Source of the DNA: Deroplatys truncata
Taxonomy: Eukaryota; Arthropoda; Insecta; Mantodea; Mantidae
Direction: 5' to 3'
NCBI GenBank assembly: GCA_030765065.1
Contig: CM060985.1
Span: 4,836,001 to 4,900,000, forward strand
DNA: 64,000 bases
The notes under the pieces are model-generated. The model did no database searches and was not told the DNA's origin. It saw nothing but the letters and a program-made list of their open reading frames with translations. Positions 35,340 through 48,499 of the stretch are shown here, piece after piece (position 1 is the stretch's first letter; each line of letters opens with the position of its first letter). Both the position numbers and the translations under genes were made by a program.

Positions 35340-37140
35340 ACGAGTTTGTTGTCACGTAGGAATCATACATGAAGATTCCGGTGCTGCCATTATAACAGCA
35401 GGGAATCTGTCTCACTTCTCTACAAGCGTTTGTTGTCACATAGAAATCATACATGAAGATTCTGTGTGCTGGCATTATAACAACAGGGAATCTGTCTCAC
35501 TTCTCTGCAAGAAGAATTGGTTGTCACATAGGAATCATACATGAAGATTCTGTGTGCTGACATTATAACAGCAGGGAATCTGTCTCACTTCTCTACAAGC
35601 GTTTGTTGTCACATAGAAATCATACATGAAGATTCTGTGTGCTAGCATTATAACAACAGGGAATCTGTCTCACTTCTCTACAAGAAGAATTGGTTGTCAC
35701 ATAGGAATCATACATGAAGATTCTGTGTGCTGACATTATAACAGCAGGGAATCTGTCTCACTTCTCTACAAGAGTTTGTTGTCACATAGCAATCATACAT
35801 GAAGATTCTGTGTGCTGGCATTATAACAACAGGGAATCTGTCTCACTTCTCTACAAGAGTTTGTTGTCACGTAGGAATCATACATGAATATTCTGTGTGC
35901 TGGCATTATAACAGCAGGGAATCTGTCTTACTTCTCTACAAGACTTTGTTGTCAGATAGGAATCATGGATGAAGATTCTGTGTGCTGGCATTATAACAGC
36001 AGGGAATCTGTCTCACTTCTCTACAAGAGTTTGTTGTCACATAGGAAACATACATGAAGATTCTATGTGCTGGCATTATAACAGAAGGGAATCTGTCTCA
36101 CTTCTCTACAAGATATTGTTGTCACGTAGGAATCATACATGAAGATTCTGTGCGCTGGCATTATAACAGCAGGGAATATGTCTCACTTCTCTACAAGTTT
36201 GTTGTCACGTAGGAATCATACATGAAGATTCTGTGTGCTGCCATTATAACACCAGGGGATCTGTCTTACTTCTCTACAAGAGTTTGTTGTCACGCAGGAA
36301 TCATACATGAAGGTTCTGTGTGCTGGCATTATAACAGCAGGGAATCTGTCTCACTTCTCTACAAGAGTTTGTTGTTACATAGGAATCATACATGAAGATT
36401 CTGTGTGCTGGCATTATAACAGCAGGGAATCTGTCTCACTTCTCTACAAGAGTTTGTTCACATAGGAATCAACCATGAAGATTCTTTGTGGTGGCATAAT
36501 AACAGCAGGGAATCTGTCTCACTTCCCTACAAGAGTTTGTTGTCACATAGGAATCATACATAAAGATTCTGTGTGTTGACATTATAACAGCAGGGAATCT
36601 GCTTCACTTCTCTACAAGAGTTTGTTGCATTATAACAGTGAATCTGTCTCACTTCTCTACAAGAGTTTGTTGTCACATAGGAATCATACATGAATTTTCT
36701 GTGTGCTGGCATCATAACAGCAGGGAATGTCTCACTTCTCTACAAGAGATTGTTGTCACATAGGAATGATACATGAAGATTCTGTGTGCTGACATTATAA
36801 CAGCAGGGAATCTGTCTCACTTCTCTACAAGAGTTTGTTGTCACACAGGAATCATACATGAAGAATCTGTGTGCTGGCATTATAATATAACAGCAGGGAA
36901 TCTGTCTCACTTCTCTACAAGAGTTTGTTGTCATATGGGAATCATACATGAAGATTCTGTGTGCTGGCATTATAACAACAGGGAATCTGTCTCACTTCTC
37001 TACAAGAGTTTGTTGTCACATAGGAATCCTACATGAAGATTCGGTGTGCTAGCATTATAACAACAGGGAATCTGTCTCACTTCTCTACAAGAGTTTGTTG
37101 TCACATAGGAATCATACATGAAGATTCTGTGTGCTGGCAT
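35340..37140. repeat. ~1.8-kb block re-used at offset 3,757 in satellite 2
   Basis: This block matches about 39097-40897. Markers at exactly 3757: ccggtgctgcc 35378 and 39135; gaatattctg 35886 and 39643; gaatcctacatgaagattcg 37024 and 40781. Beyond about 37140 the match stops (aagatattgttg against aagactttgttg). It is more diverged than the 5,339-bp repeat, so it is older and nested within it. Because of the larger duplication, the block or part of it is present four times in the array. Confidence 0.8.
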
Positions 37141-40100
37141 TATAACAGCAGGGAATCTGTCTCACTTCTCTACAAGATATTGTTGTCACATAGGAATCAT
37201 ACATGAAGATTCTGTGTGCTGGTATTATAACAGCAGGGAATCTGCCTCACTTCTCTACAACAGTTTGTTGAATCATAGGAATCATACATGAAGATTCTGT
37301 GTGCTGGAATTATAACAACAGGGAATCTGCCTCACTTCTCTACAACAGTTTGTTGAATCATAGGAATCATACATGAAGATTCTGTGTGCTGGTATTATAA
37401 CAGCAGGGAATCTGCCTCACTTCTCTACAACAGTTTGTTGAATCATAGGAATCATACATGAAGATTCTGTGTGCTGGCATTATAACAACAGGGAATCTGT
37501 CTCACTTCTCTACAAGAGTTTGTTGTCACATAGGAATCCTACATGAAGATTCGGTGTGCTAGCATTATAACAACAGGGAATCTGTCTCACTTCTCTACAA
37601 GAGTTTGTTGTCACATAGGAATCATACATGAAGATTCTGTGTGCTGGCATTATAACAGCAGGGAATCTATCTCACTTCTCTACAAGATATTGTTGTCACA
37701 TAGGAATCATACATGAAGATTCTGTGTGCTGGTATTATAACAGCAGGGAATCTGCCTCACTTCTCTACAACAGTTTGTTGTCACATAGAAATCATACATG
37801 AAGATTCTGTGTGCTGGAATTATAACCGCAGGGAATCTGCCTCACTTCTCTACAAGAGTTTGTTGAATCATACATGAAGATTCTGTGTGCTGGAATTATA
37901 ACAACAGGGAATCTGCCTCACTTCTCTACAACAGTTTGTTGAATCATACATGAACATTCTGTGTGCTGGAATTATAACAACAGGGAATCTGCCTCACTTC
38001 TCTACAACAGTTTGTTGAATCATACATGAAGATTCTGTGTGCTGGAATTATAACAACAGGGAATCTGCCTCACTTCTCTACAAGAGTTTGTTGAATCATA
38101 CATGAAGATTCTGTGTGCTGACATTATAACAGCAGGGAATCTGCCTCACTTCTCTACAAGAGTTTGTTGTCAGATAGAATTATACATGAAGATTCTGTGT
38201 GCTGGTATTATAACAGCAGGGAATCTGTCTCACTTCTCTACAAGAGTTTGTTGTCACATAGGAATCATATATGAAGATTCTGTGTGCTGGTATTATAACA
38301 GCAGGGAATCTGTCTCACTTCTCTACAAGAGTTTGTTGTCACATAGGAATCATATATGAAGATTCTGTGTGCTGGTATTATAACAGCAGGGAATCTGTCT
38401 CACTTCTCTACAAGAGTTTGTTGTCACATAGGAATCATATATGAAGATTCTGTGTGCTGGTATTATAACAGCAGGGAATCTGTCTCACTTCTCTATAAGA
38501 GTTTGTTGTCACATAGGAATCATACATGAAGATCCTGTGTGCTGACATTATAACAGCAGGGAATCTGTATCACTTCTCTACAAGAGTTTGTTGTCACGTA
38601 GGAATCATACATGAAGATTCTGTGTGCTGGCATTATAACAACAGCGAATCTGTCTTACTTCTCTATAAGAGTTTGTTGTCACACAGGAATCATACATGAA
38701 GATTCTGTGTGTTGGCATTATAACAACAGGGAAACTGTCTCACTTCTCTACAAGAGTTTGTTGTCACATAGGAATCATACATGAAGATTCTGTGTGCTGG
38801 CATTATAACAACAGGGAAACTGTCTCACTTCTCTACAAGAGTTTCTTGTCACATAGGAATCATACATGAAGATTCTGTGTGCTGGCATTATAACAACAGG
38901 GAAACTGTCTCACTTCTCTACAAGAGTTTGTTGTCACACAGGAATCATACATGAAGATTCTGTGTGCTGGCATTATAATATAACAGCAGGGAATCTGTCT
39001 CACTTCTCTACAAGAGTTTGTTGTCACATGGGAATCATACATGAAGATTCTGTGTGCTGGCATTATAACAACAGGGAATCTGTCTCACTTCTCTACAAGA
39101 GTTTGTTGTCACGTAGGAATCATACATGAAGATTCCGGTGCTGCCATTATAACAGCAGGGAATCTGTCTCACTTCTCTACAAGCGTTTGTTGTCACATAG
39201 AAATCATACATGAAGATTCTGTGTGCTGGCATTATAACAACAGGGAATCTGTCTCACTTCTCTGCAAGAAGAATTGGTTGTCACATAGGAATCATACATG
39301 AAGATTCTGTGTGCTGACATTATAACAGCAGGGAATCTGTCTCACTTCTCTACAAGCGTTTGTTGTCACATAGAAATCATTCATGAAGATTCTGTGTGCT
39401 GGCATTATAACAACAGGGAATCTGTCTCACTTCTCTACAAGAAGAATTGGTTGTCACATAGGAATCATACATGAAGATTCTGTGTGCTGACATTATAACA
39501 GCAGGGAATCTGTCTCACTTCTCTACAAGAGTTTGTTGTCACATAGGAATCATACATGAAGATTCTGTGTGCTGGCATTATAACAACAGGGAATCTGTCT
39601 CACTTCTCTACAAGAGTTTGTTGTCACGTAGGAATCATACATGAATATTCTGTGTGCTGGCATTATAACAGCAGGGAATCTGTCTTACTTCTCTACAAGA
39701 CTTTGTTGTCAGATAGGAATCATGGATGAAGATTCTGTGTGCTGGCATTATAACAGCAGGGAATCTGTCTCACTTCTCTACAAGAGTTTGTTGTCACATA
39801 GGAAACATACATGAAGATTCTGTGTGCTGGCATTATAACAGAAGGGAATCTGTCTCACTTCTCTAGAAGATATTGTTGTCACGGAGGAATCATACATGAA
39901 GATTCTGTGCGCTGGCATTATAACAGCAGGGAATATGTCTCACTTCTCTACAAGTTTGTTGTCACGTAGGAATCATACATGAAGATTCTGTGTGCTGGCA
40001 TTATAACACCAGGGGATCTGTCTTACTTCTCTACAAGAGTTTGTTGTCACGCAGGAATCATACATGAAGGTTCTGTGTGCTGGCATTATAACAGCAGGGA

Positions 40101-43100
40101 ATCTGTCTCACTTCTCTACAAGAGTTTGTTGTTACATAGGAATCATACATGAAGATTCTGTGTGCTGGCATTATAACAGCAGGGAATCTGTCTCACTTCT
40201 CTACAAGAGTTTGTTCACATAGGAATCAACCATGAAGATTCTTTGTGGTGGCATAATAACAGCAGGGAATCTGTCTCACTTCCCTACAAGAGTTTGCTGT
40301 CACATAGGAATCATACATAAAGATTCTGTGTGTTGACATTATAACAGCAGGGAATCTGCTTCACTTCTCTACAAGAGTTTGTTGCATTATAACAGTGAAT
40401 CTGTCTCACTTCTCTACAAGAGTTTGTTGTCACATAGGAATCATACATGAATTTTCTGTGTGCTGGCATCATAACAGCAGGGAATGTCTCACTTCTCTAC
40501 AAGAGATTGTTGTCACATAGGAATCATACATGAAGATTCTGTGTGCTGACATTATAACAGCAGGGAATCTGTCTCACTTCTCTACAAGAATTTGTTGTCA
40601 CACAGGAATCATACATGAAGAATCTGTGTCCTGGCATTATAATATAACAGCAGGGAATCTGTCTCACTTCTCTACAAGAGTTTGTTGTCATATGGGAATC
40701 ATACATGAAGATTCTGTGTGCTGGCATTATAACAACAGGGAATCTGTCTCACTTCTCTACAAGAGTTTGTTGTCACATAGGAATCCTACATGAAGATTCG
40801 GTGTGCTAGCATTATAACAACAGGGAATCTGTCTCACTTCTCTACAAGAGTTTGTTGTCACATAGGAATCATACATGAAGATTCTGTGTGCTGGCATTAT
40901 AACAGCAGGGAATCTGTCTTACTTCTCTACAAGACTTTGTTGTCAGATAGGAATCATGGATGAAGATTCTGTGTGCTGGCATTATAATATAACAGCAGGG
41001 AATCTGTCTCACTTCTCTACAAGAGTTTGTTGTCATATGGGAATCATACATGAAGATTCTGTGTGCTGGCATTATAACAACAGGGAATCTGTCTCACTTC
41101 TCTGCAAGAAGAATTGGTTGTCACATAGGAATCATACATGAAGATTCTGTGTGCTGACATTATAACAGCAGGGAATCTGTCTCACTTCTCTACAAGAGTT
41201 TGTTGTCACGTAGGAATCATACATGAATATTCTGTGTGCTGGCATTATAACAGCAGGGAATCTGTCTTACTTCTCTACAAGACTTTGTTGTCAGATAGGA
41301 ATCATGGATGAAGATTCTGTGTGCTGGCATTATAACAGCAGGGAATCTGTCTCACTTCTCTACAAGAGTTTGTTGTCACATAGGAAACATACATGAAGAT
41401 TCTATGTGCTGGCATTATAACAGAAGGGAATCTGTCTCACTTCTCTACAAGATATTGTTGTCACGTAGGAATCATACATGAAGATTCTGTGCGCTGGCAT
41501 TATAACAGCAGGGAATATGTCTCACTTCTCTACAAGTTTGTTGTCACGTAGGAATCATACATGAAGATTCTGTGTGCTGGCATTATAACACCAGGGGATC
41601 TGTCTTACTTCTCTACAAGAGTTTGTTGTCACGCAGGAATCATACATGAAGGTTCTGTGTGCTGGCATTATAACAGCAGGGAATCTGTCTCACTTCTCTA
41701 CAAGAGTTTGTTGTTACATAGGAATCATACATGAAGATTCTGTGTGCTGGCATTATAACAGCAGGGAATCTGTCTCACTTCTCTACAAGAGTTTGTTCAC
41801 ATAGGAATCAACCATGAAGATTCTTTGTGGTGGCATAATAACAGCAGGGAATCTGTCTCACTTCCCTACAAGAGTTTGTTGTCACATAGGAATCATACAT
41901 AAAGATTCTGTGTGTTGACATTATAACAGCAGGGAATCTGCTTCACTTCTCTACAAGAGTTTGTTGCATTATAACAGTGAATCTGTCTCACTTCTCTACA
42001 AGAGTTTGTTGTCACATAGGAATCATACATGAATTTTCTGTGTGCTGGCATCATAACAGCAGGGAATGTCTCACTTCTCTACAAGAGATTGTTGTCACAT
42101 AGGAATGATACATGAAGATTCTGTGTGCTGACATTATAACAGCAGGGAATCTGTCTCACTTCTCTACAAGAGTTTGTTGTCACACAGGAATCATACATGA
42201 AGAATCTGTGTGCTGGCATTATAATATAACAGCAGGGAATCTGTCTCACTTCTCTACAAGAGTTTGTTGTCATATGGGAATCATACATGAAGATTCTGTG
42301 TGCTGGCATTATAACAACAGGGAATCTGTCTCACTTCTCTACAAGAGTTTGTTGTCACATAGGAATCCTACATGAAGATTCGGTGTGCTAGCATTATAAC
42401 AACAGGGAATCTGTCTCACTTCTCTACAAGAGTTTGTTGTCACATAGGAATCATACATGAAGATTCTGTGTGCTGGCATTATAACAGCAGGGAATCTGTC
42501 TCACTTCTCTACAAGATATTGTTGTCACATAGGAATCATACATGAAGATTCTGTGTGCTGGTATTATAACAGCAGGGAATCTGCCTCACTTCTCTACAAC
42601 AGTTTGTTGAATCATAGGAATCATACATGAAGATTCTGTGTGCTGGAATTATAACAACAGGGAATCTGCCTCACTTCTCTACAACAGTTTGTTGAATCAT
42701 AGGAATCATACATGAAGATTCTGTGTGCTGGTATTATAACAGCAGGGAATCTGCCTCACTTCTCTACAACAGTTTGTTGAATCATAGGAATCATACATGA
42801 AGATTCTGTGTGCTGGCATTATAACAACAGGGAATCTGTCTCACTTCTCTACAAGAGTTTGTTATCACATAGGAATCCTACATGAAGATTCGGTGTGCTA
42901 GCATTATAACAACAGGGAATCTGTCTCACTTCTCTACAAGAGTTTGTTGTCACATAGGAATCATACATGAAGATTCTGTGTGCTGGCATTATAACAGCAG
43001 GGAATCTATCTCACTTCTCTACAAGATATTGTTGTCACATAGGAATCATACATGAAGATTCTGTGTGCTGGTATTATAACAGCAGGGAATCTGCCTCACT

Positions 43101-46100
43101 TCTCTACAACAGTTTGTTGTCACATAGAAATCATACATGAAGATTCTGTGTGCTGGAATTATAACCGCAGGGAATCTGCCTCACTTCTCTACAAGAGTTT
43201 GTTGAATCATACATGAAGATTCTGTGTGCTGGAATTATAACAACAGGGAATCTGCCTCACTTCTCTACAACAGTTTGTTGAATCATACATGAACATTCTG
43301 TGTGCTGGAATTATAACAACAGGGAATCTGCCTCACTTCTCTACAACAGTTTGTTGAATCATACATGAAGATTCTGTGTGCTGGAATTATAACAACAGGG
43401 AATCTGCCTCACTTCTCTACAAGAGTTTGTTGAATCATACATGAAGATTCTGTGTGCTGACATTATAACAGCAGGGAATCTGCCTCACTTCTCTACAAGA
43501 GTTTGTTGTCAGATAGAATTATACATGAAGATTCTGTGTGCTGGTATTATAACAGCAGGGAATCTGTCTCACTTCTCTACAAGAGTTTGTTGTCACATAG
43601 GAATCATATATGAAGATTCTGTGTGCTGGTATTATAACAGCAGGGAATCTGTCTCACTTCTCTACAAGAGTTTGTTGTCACATAGGAATCATATATGAAG
43701 ATTCTGTGTGCTGGTATTATAACAGCAGGGAATCTGTCTCACTTCTCTACAAGAGTTTGTTGTCACATAGGAATCATATATGAAGATTCTGTGTGCTGGT
43801 ATTATAACAGCAGGGAATCTGTCTCACTTCTCTATAAGAGTTTGTTGTCACATAGGAATCATACATGAAGATCCTGTGTGCTGACATTATAACAGCAGGG
43901 AATCTGTATCACTTCTCTACAAGAGTTTGTTGTCACGTAGGAATCATACATGAAGATTCTGTGTGCTGGCATTATAACAACAGCGAATCTGTCTTACTTC
44001 TCTATAAGAGTTTGTTGTCACACAGGAATCATACATGAAGATTCTGTGTGTTGGCATTATAACAACAGGGAAACTGTCTCACTTCTCTACAAGAGTTTGT
44101 TGTCACATAGGAATCATACATGAAGATTCTGTGTGCTGGCATTATAACAACAGGGAAACTGTCTCACTTCTCTACAAGAGTTTCTTGTCACATAGGAATC
44201 ATACATGAAGATTCTGTGTGCTGGCATTATAACAACAGGGAAACTGTCTCACTTCTCTACAAGAGTTTGTTGTCACACAGGAATCATACATGAAGATTCT
44301 GTGTGCTGGCATTATAATATAACAGCAGGGAATCTGTCTCACTTCTCTACAAGAGTTTGTTGTCACATGGGAATCATACATGAAGATTCTGTGTGCTGGC
44401 ATTATAACAACAGGGAATCTGTCTCACTTCTCTACAAGAGTTTGTTGTCACGTAGGAATCATACATGAAGATTCCGGTGCTGCCATTATAACAGCAGGGA
44501 ATCTGTCTCACTTCTCTACAAGCGTTTGTTGTCACATAGAAATCATACATGAAGATTCTGTGTGCTGGCATTATAACAACAGGGAATCTGTCTCACTTCT
44601 CTGCAAGAAGAATTGGTTGTCACATAGGAATCATACATGAAGATTCTGTGTGCTGACATTATAACAGCAGGGAATCTGTCTCACTTCTCTACAAGCGTTT
44701 GTTGTCACATAGAAATCATTCATGAAGATTCTGTGTGCTGGCATTATAACAACAGGGAATCTGTCTCACTTCTCTACAAGAAGAATTGGTTGTCACATAG
44801 GAATCATACATGAAGATTCTGTGTGCTGACATTATAACAGCAGGGAATCTGTCTCACTTCTCTACAAGAGTTTGTTGTCACATAGGAATCATACATGAAG
44901 ATTCTGTGTGCTGGCATTATAACAACAGGGAATCTGTCTCACTTCTCTACAAGAGTTTGTTGTCACGTAGGAATCATACATGAATATTCTGTGTGCTGGC
45001 ATTATAACAGCAGGGAATCTGTCTTACTTCTCTACAAGACTTTGTTGTCAGATAGGAATCATGGATGAAGATTCTGTGTGCTGGCATTATAACAGCAGGG
45101 AATCTGTCTCACTTCTCTACAAGAGTTTGTTGTCACATAGGAAACATACATGAAGATTCTGTGTGCTGGCATTATAACAGAAGGGAATCTGTCTCACTTC
45201 TCTAGAAGATATTGTTGTCACGGAGGAATCATACATGAAGATTCTGTGCGCTGGCATTATAACAGCAGGGAATATGTCTCACTTCTCTACAAGTTTGTTG
45301 TCACGTAGGAATCATACATGAAGATTCTGTGTGCTGGCATTATAACACCAGGGGATCTGTCTTACTTCTCTACAAGAGTTTGTTGTCACGCAGGAATCAT
45401 ACATGAAGGTTCTGTGTGCTGGCATTATAACAGCAGGGAATCTGTCTCACTTCTCTACAAGAGTTTGTTGTTACATAGGAATCATACATGAAGATTCTGT
45501 GTGCTGGCATTATAACAGCAGGGAATCTGTCTCACTTCTCTACAAGAGTTTGTTCACATAGGAATCAACCATGAAGATTCTTTGTGGTGGCATAATAACA
45601 GCAGGGAATCTGTCTCACTTCCCTACAAGAGTTTGTTGTCACATAGGAATCATACATAAAGATTCTGTGTGTTGACATTATAACAGCAGGGAATCTGCTT
45701 CACTTCTCTACAAGAGTTTGTTGCATTATAACAGTGAATCTGTCTCACTTCTCTACAAGAGTTTGTTGTCACATAGGAATCATACATGAATTTTCTGTGT
45801 GCTGGCATCATAACAGCAGGGAATGTCTCACTTCTCTACAAGAGATTGTTGTCACATAGGAATCATACATGAAGATTCTGTGTGCTGACATTATAACAGC
45901 AGGGAATCTGTCTCACTTCTCTACAAGAATTTGTTGTCACACAGGAATCATACATGAAGAATCTGTGTCCTGGCATTATAATATAACAGCAGGGAATCTG
46001 TCTCACTTCTCTACAAGAGTTTGTTGTCATATGGGAATCATACATGAAGATTCTGTGTGCTGGCATTATAACAACAGGGAATCTGTCTCACTTCTCTACA

Positions 46101-46320
46101 AGAGTTTGTTGTCACATAGGAATCCTACATGAAGATTCGGTGTGCTAGCATTATAACAACAGGGAATCTGTCTCACTTCTCTACAAGAGTTTGTTGTCAC
46201 ATAGGAATCATACATGAAGATTCTGTGTGCTGGCATTATAACAGCAGGGAATCTGTCTTACATCTCTACAAGACTTGTTGTCAGATAGGAATCATGGATG
46301 AAGATTCTGTGTGCTGGCAT
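35830..46320. repeat. 5,339-bp tandem duplication within satellite 2
   Basis: Position i matches i+5339 across roughly 35.83-46.3 kb, that is, two adjacent copies of a block of about 63 monomers. Diagnostic monomers recur at exactly this offset: catgaatattctg at 35886 and 41225 and at 39643 and 44982; ccggtgctgcc at 39135 and 44474; the taggaatgatacatg variant near 36764 and 42103. In my reading the copies differ at only a few bases (for example gtttgctgtcac near 40293 against gtttgttgtcac, and gttatcacatag near 42862 against gttgtcacatag). It is a very recent duplication, or possibly an assembly effect. Confidence 0.85.
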
Positions 46321-48499
46321 TATAACAGGAGGGAATCTGTCTCACTTCTCTACAAGAGTTTGTTGTCACATAGGAATCATACATGAAGATTCTGTGTGCT
46401 GGCATTATAACAGAAGGGAATCTGTCTCACTTCTCTACAAGATATTGTTGTCACGTAGGAATCATACATGAAGATTCTGTGTGCTGGCATTATAACAGCA
46501 GGGAATATGTCTCACTTCTCTACAAGTTTGTTGTCACGTAGGAATCATTCATGAAGATTCTGTGTGCTGGCATTATAACACCAGGGAACCTGTCTTACTT
46601 CTCTACAAGAGTTTGTTGTAACGTAGGAATCATACATGAAGATTCTGTGTGCTGGCATTATAACAGCAAGGAATCTCTCTCACTTCTCTACAAGAGTTTG
46701 TTGTCACATAGGAATCACACATGAAGATTCTGTGTGCTGGCATTATAACAGCAGGGAATCTCTCTCACTTCTCTACAAGAGTTTGTTGTCACGCAGGAAT
46801 CATACATGAAGATTCTGTGTGCTGGTATTATAACAGCAGGGAATCTGTCTCACTTCTCTACAAGAGTTTGTTGTCACATAGCAATCAACCATGAAGATTC
46901 TGTGTGGTGGCATAATAACAGCAGGGAATCTGTCTCACTTCCCTACAAGAGTTTGTTGTCACATAGGAATCATACATGCAGATTCTGTGTGTTGACATTA
47001 TAACAGCAGGGAATCTGCTTCACTTCTCTACAAGAGTTTGTTGCATTATAACAACAGTGAATCTTTCTCACTTCTCTACAAGAGTTTGTTGTCACATAGG
47101 AATCATACATGAAGATTCTGTGTGCTGGCATTATAACAGCAGGGAATGTCTCACTTCTCTACAAGAGATTGTTGTCACATAGGAATCATACATGAAGATT
47201 CTGTGTGCTCCCATTATAACAGCAGGGAATATGTCTCACTTCTCTACAAGAGTCTGTTGTTACATACGAATCATACATAAAGATTCTGTGTGCTGGCATT
47301 ATAACAACAGGGAATCTGTCTCACTTCTCTACAAGAGTTTGTTGTTACATAGGAATCATACATAAAGATTCTGTGTGCTGACATTATAACAGCTGGGAAT
47401 CTGTCTCACTTCTCTACAAGAGTTTGTTGTCACACAGGAATCATACATGAAGATTCTGTGTGCTGGAATTATAACCGCAGGGAATCTGCCTCACTTCTCT
47501 ACAAGAGTTTGTTGAATCATACATGAAGATTCTGTGTGCTAACATTATAACAGCAGGGAATCTGCCTCACTTCTCTACAAGAGTTTGTTGTCACATAGGA
47601 ATCATACATGAAGATTCTGTGTGCTGGTATTATAACAGCAGGGAATCTGCCTCACTTCTCTACAAGAGTTTGTTGTCACATAGGAATCATACATGAAGAT
47701 TCTGTGTGCTAACATTATAACAGCAGGGAATCTGCCTCACTTCTCTACAAGAGTTTGTTGAATCATACATGAAGATTCTGTGTGCTAACATTATAACAGC
47801 AGGGAATCTGCCTCACTTCTCTACAAGAGTTTGTTGTCACATAGGAATCATACATGAAGATTCTGTGTGCTGGCATTATAACAGCAGGGAATCTGTCTCA
47901 CTTCTCTACTAGAGTTTGTTGTCACATAGGAATCATACATGAAGATTCTGTGTGCTGGCATTATAACAGCAGGGAATCTGCCTCACTTCTCTACAAGAGT
48001 TTGTTGTCACATAGAAATCATACATGAAGATTCTGTGTGCTGGTATTATAACAGCAGGGAATCTGTCTCACTTCTCTACAAGAGTTTGTTGTCACATAGC
48101 AATCATACATGAAGATTCTGTGTGCTGGTATTATAACAGCAGGGAATCTGCCTCACTTCTCTACAAGAGTTTGTTGTCACATAGAAATCATACATGAAGA
48201 TTCTGTGTGCTGGTATTATAACAGCAGGGAATCTGCCTCACTTCTCTACAAGAGTTTGTTGTCACATAGCAATCATACATGAAGATTCTGTGTGCTGGTA
48301 TTATAACAGCAGGGAATCTGTCTCACTTCTCTACAAGAGTTTGTTGTCACGTAGGAATCTACATGTAGATTCTGTGTGCTGGTATTATAACAGCGGAGAA
48401 ACTGTCTCTACAAGAGTTTGTCACACAGAAATGACACACGAAGATTCTGTGTGCTGGCAGCAATTTACTATAACACTGCAACACTGGTCTCACAACGTA

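Larger units (their letters stand above)
34636..48450. repeat. Satellite 2 array, 85-bp monomer
   Basis: About 162 head-to-tail monomers of 85 bp (for example gaatcatacatgaag at 34766 and 34851). Landmarks in each monomer are gaatcatacatgaagattct, gtgtgctggcattataac, agcagggaatctgtctcac and tctacaagagtttgttgtca. Variants include 3-bp (gaagaattgg) and 5-bp (attataatataac) insertions and shorter monomers with ttgttgaatcatacatg. The first monomer (from about 34636, accagggaatcggtctc) and the last ones (after about 48400) are degenerate, marking the array edges. Open frames in it translate the repeat on both strands and are not genes. Confidence 0.97.

Noticed and set aside
34636-48450. Paired plus and minus strand frames of 65-114 codons in satellite 2 (HEDSVCWHYN type peptides)
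   Set aside because: Same artefact: both strands are open over the same monomers, and the frames are duplicated exactly with the 5,339-bp block.
34636-48450. CRISPR-like array, because of regular repeats
   Set aside because: There are no unique spacers. The whole 85 bp is repeated, and the context is a eukaryotic satellite.
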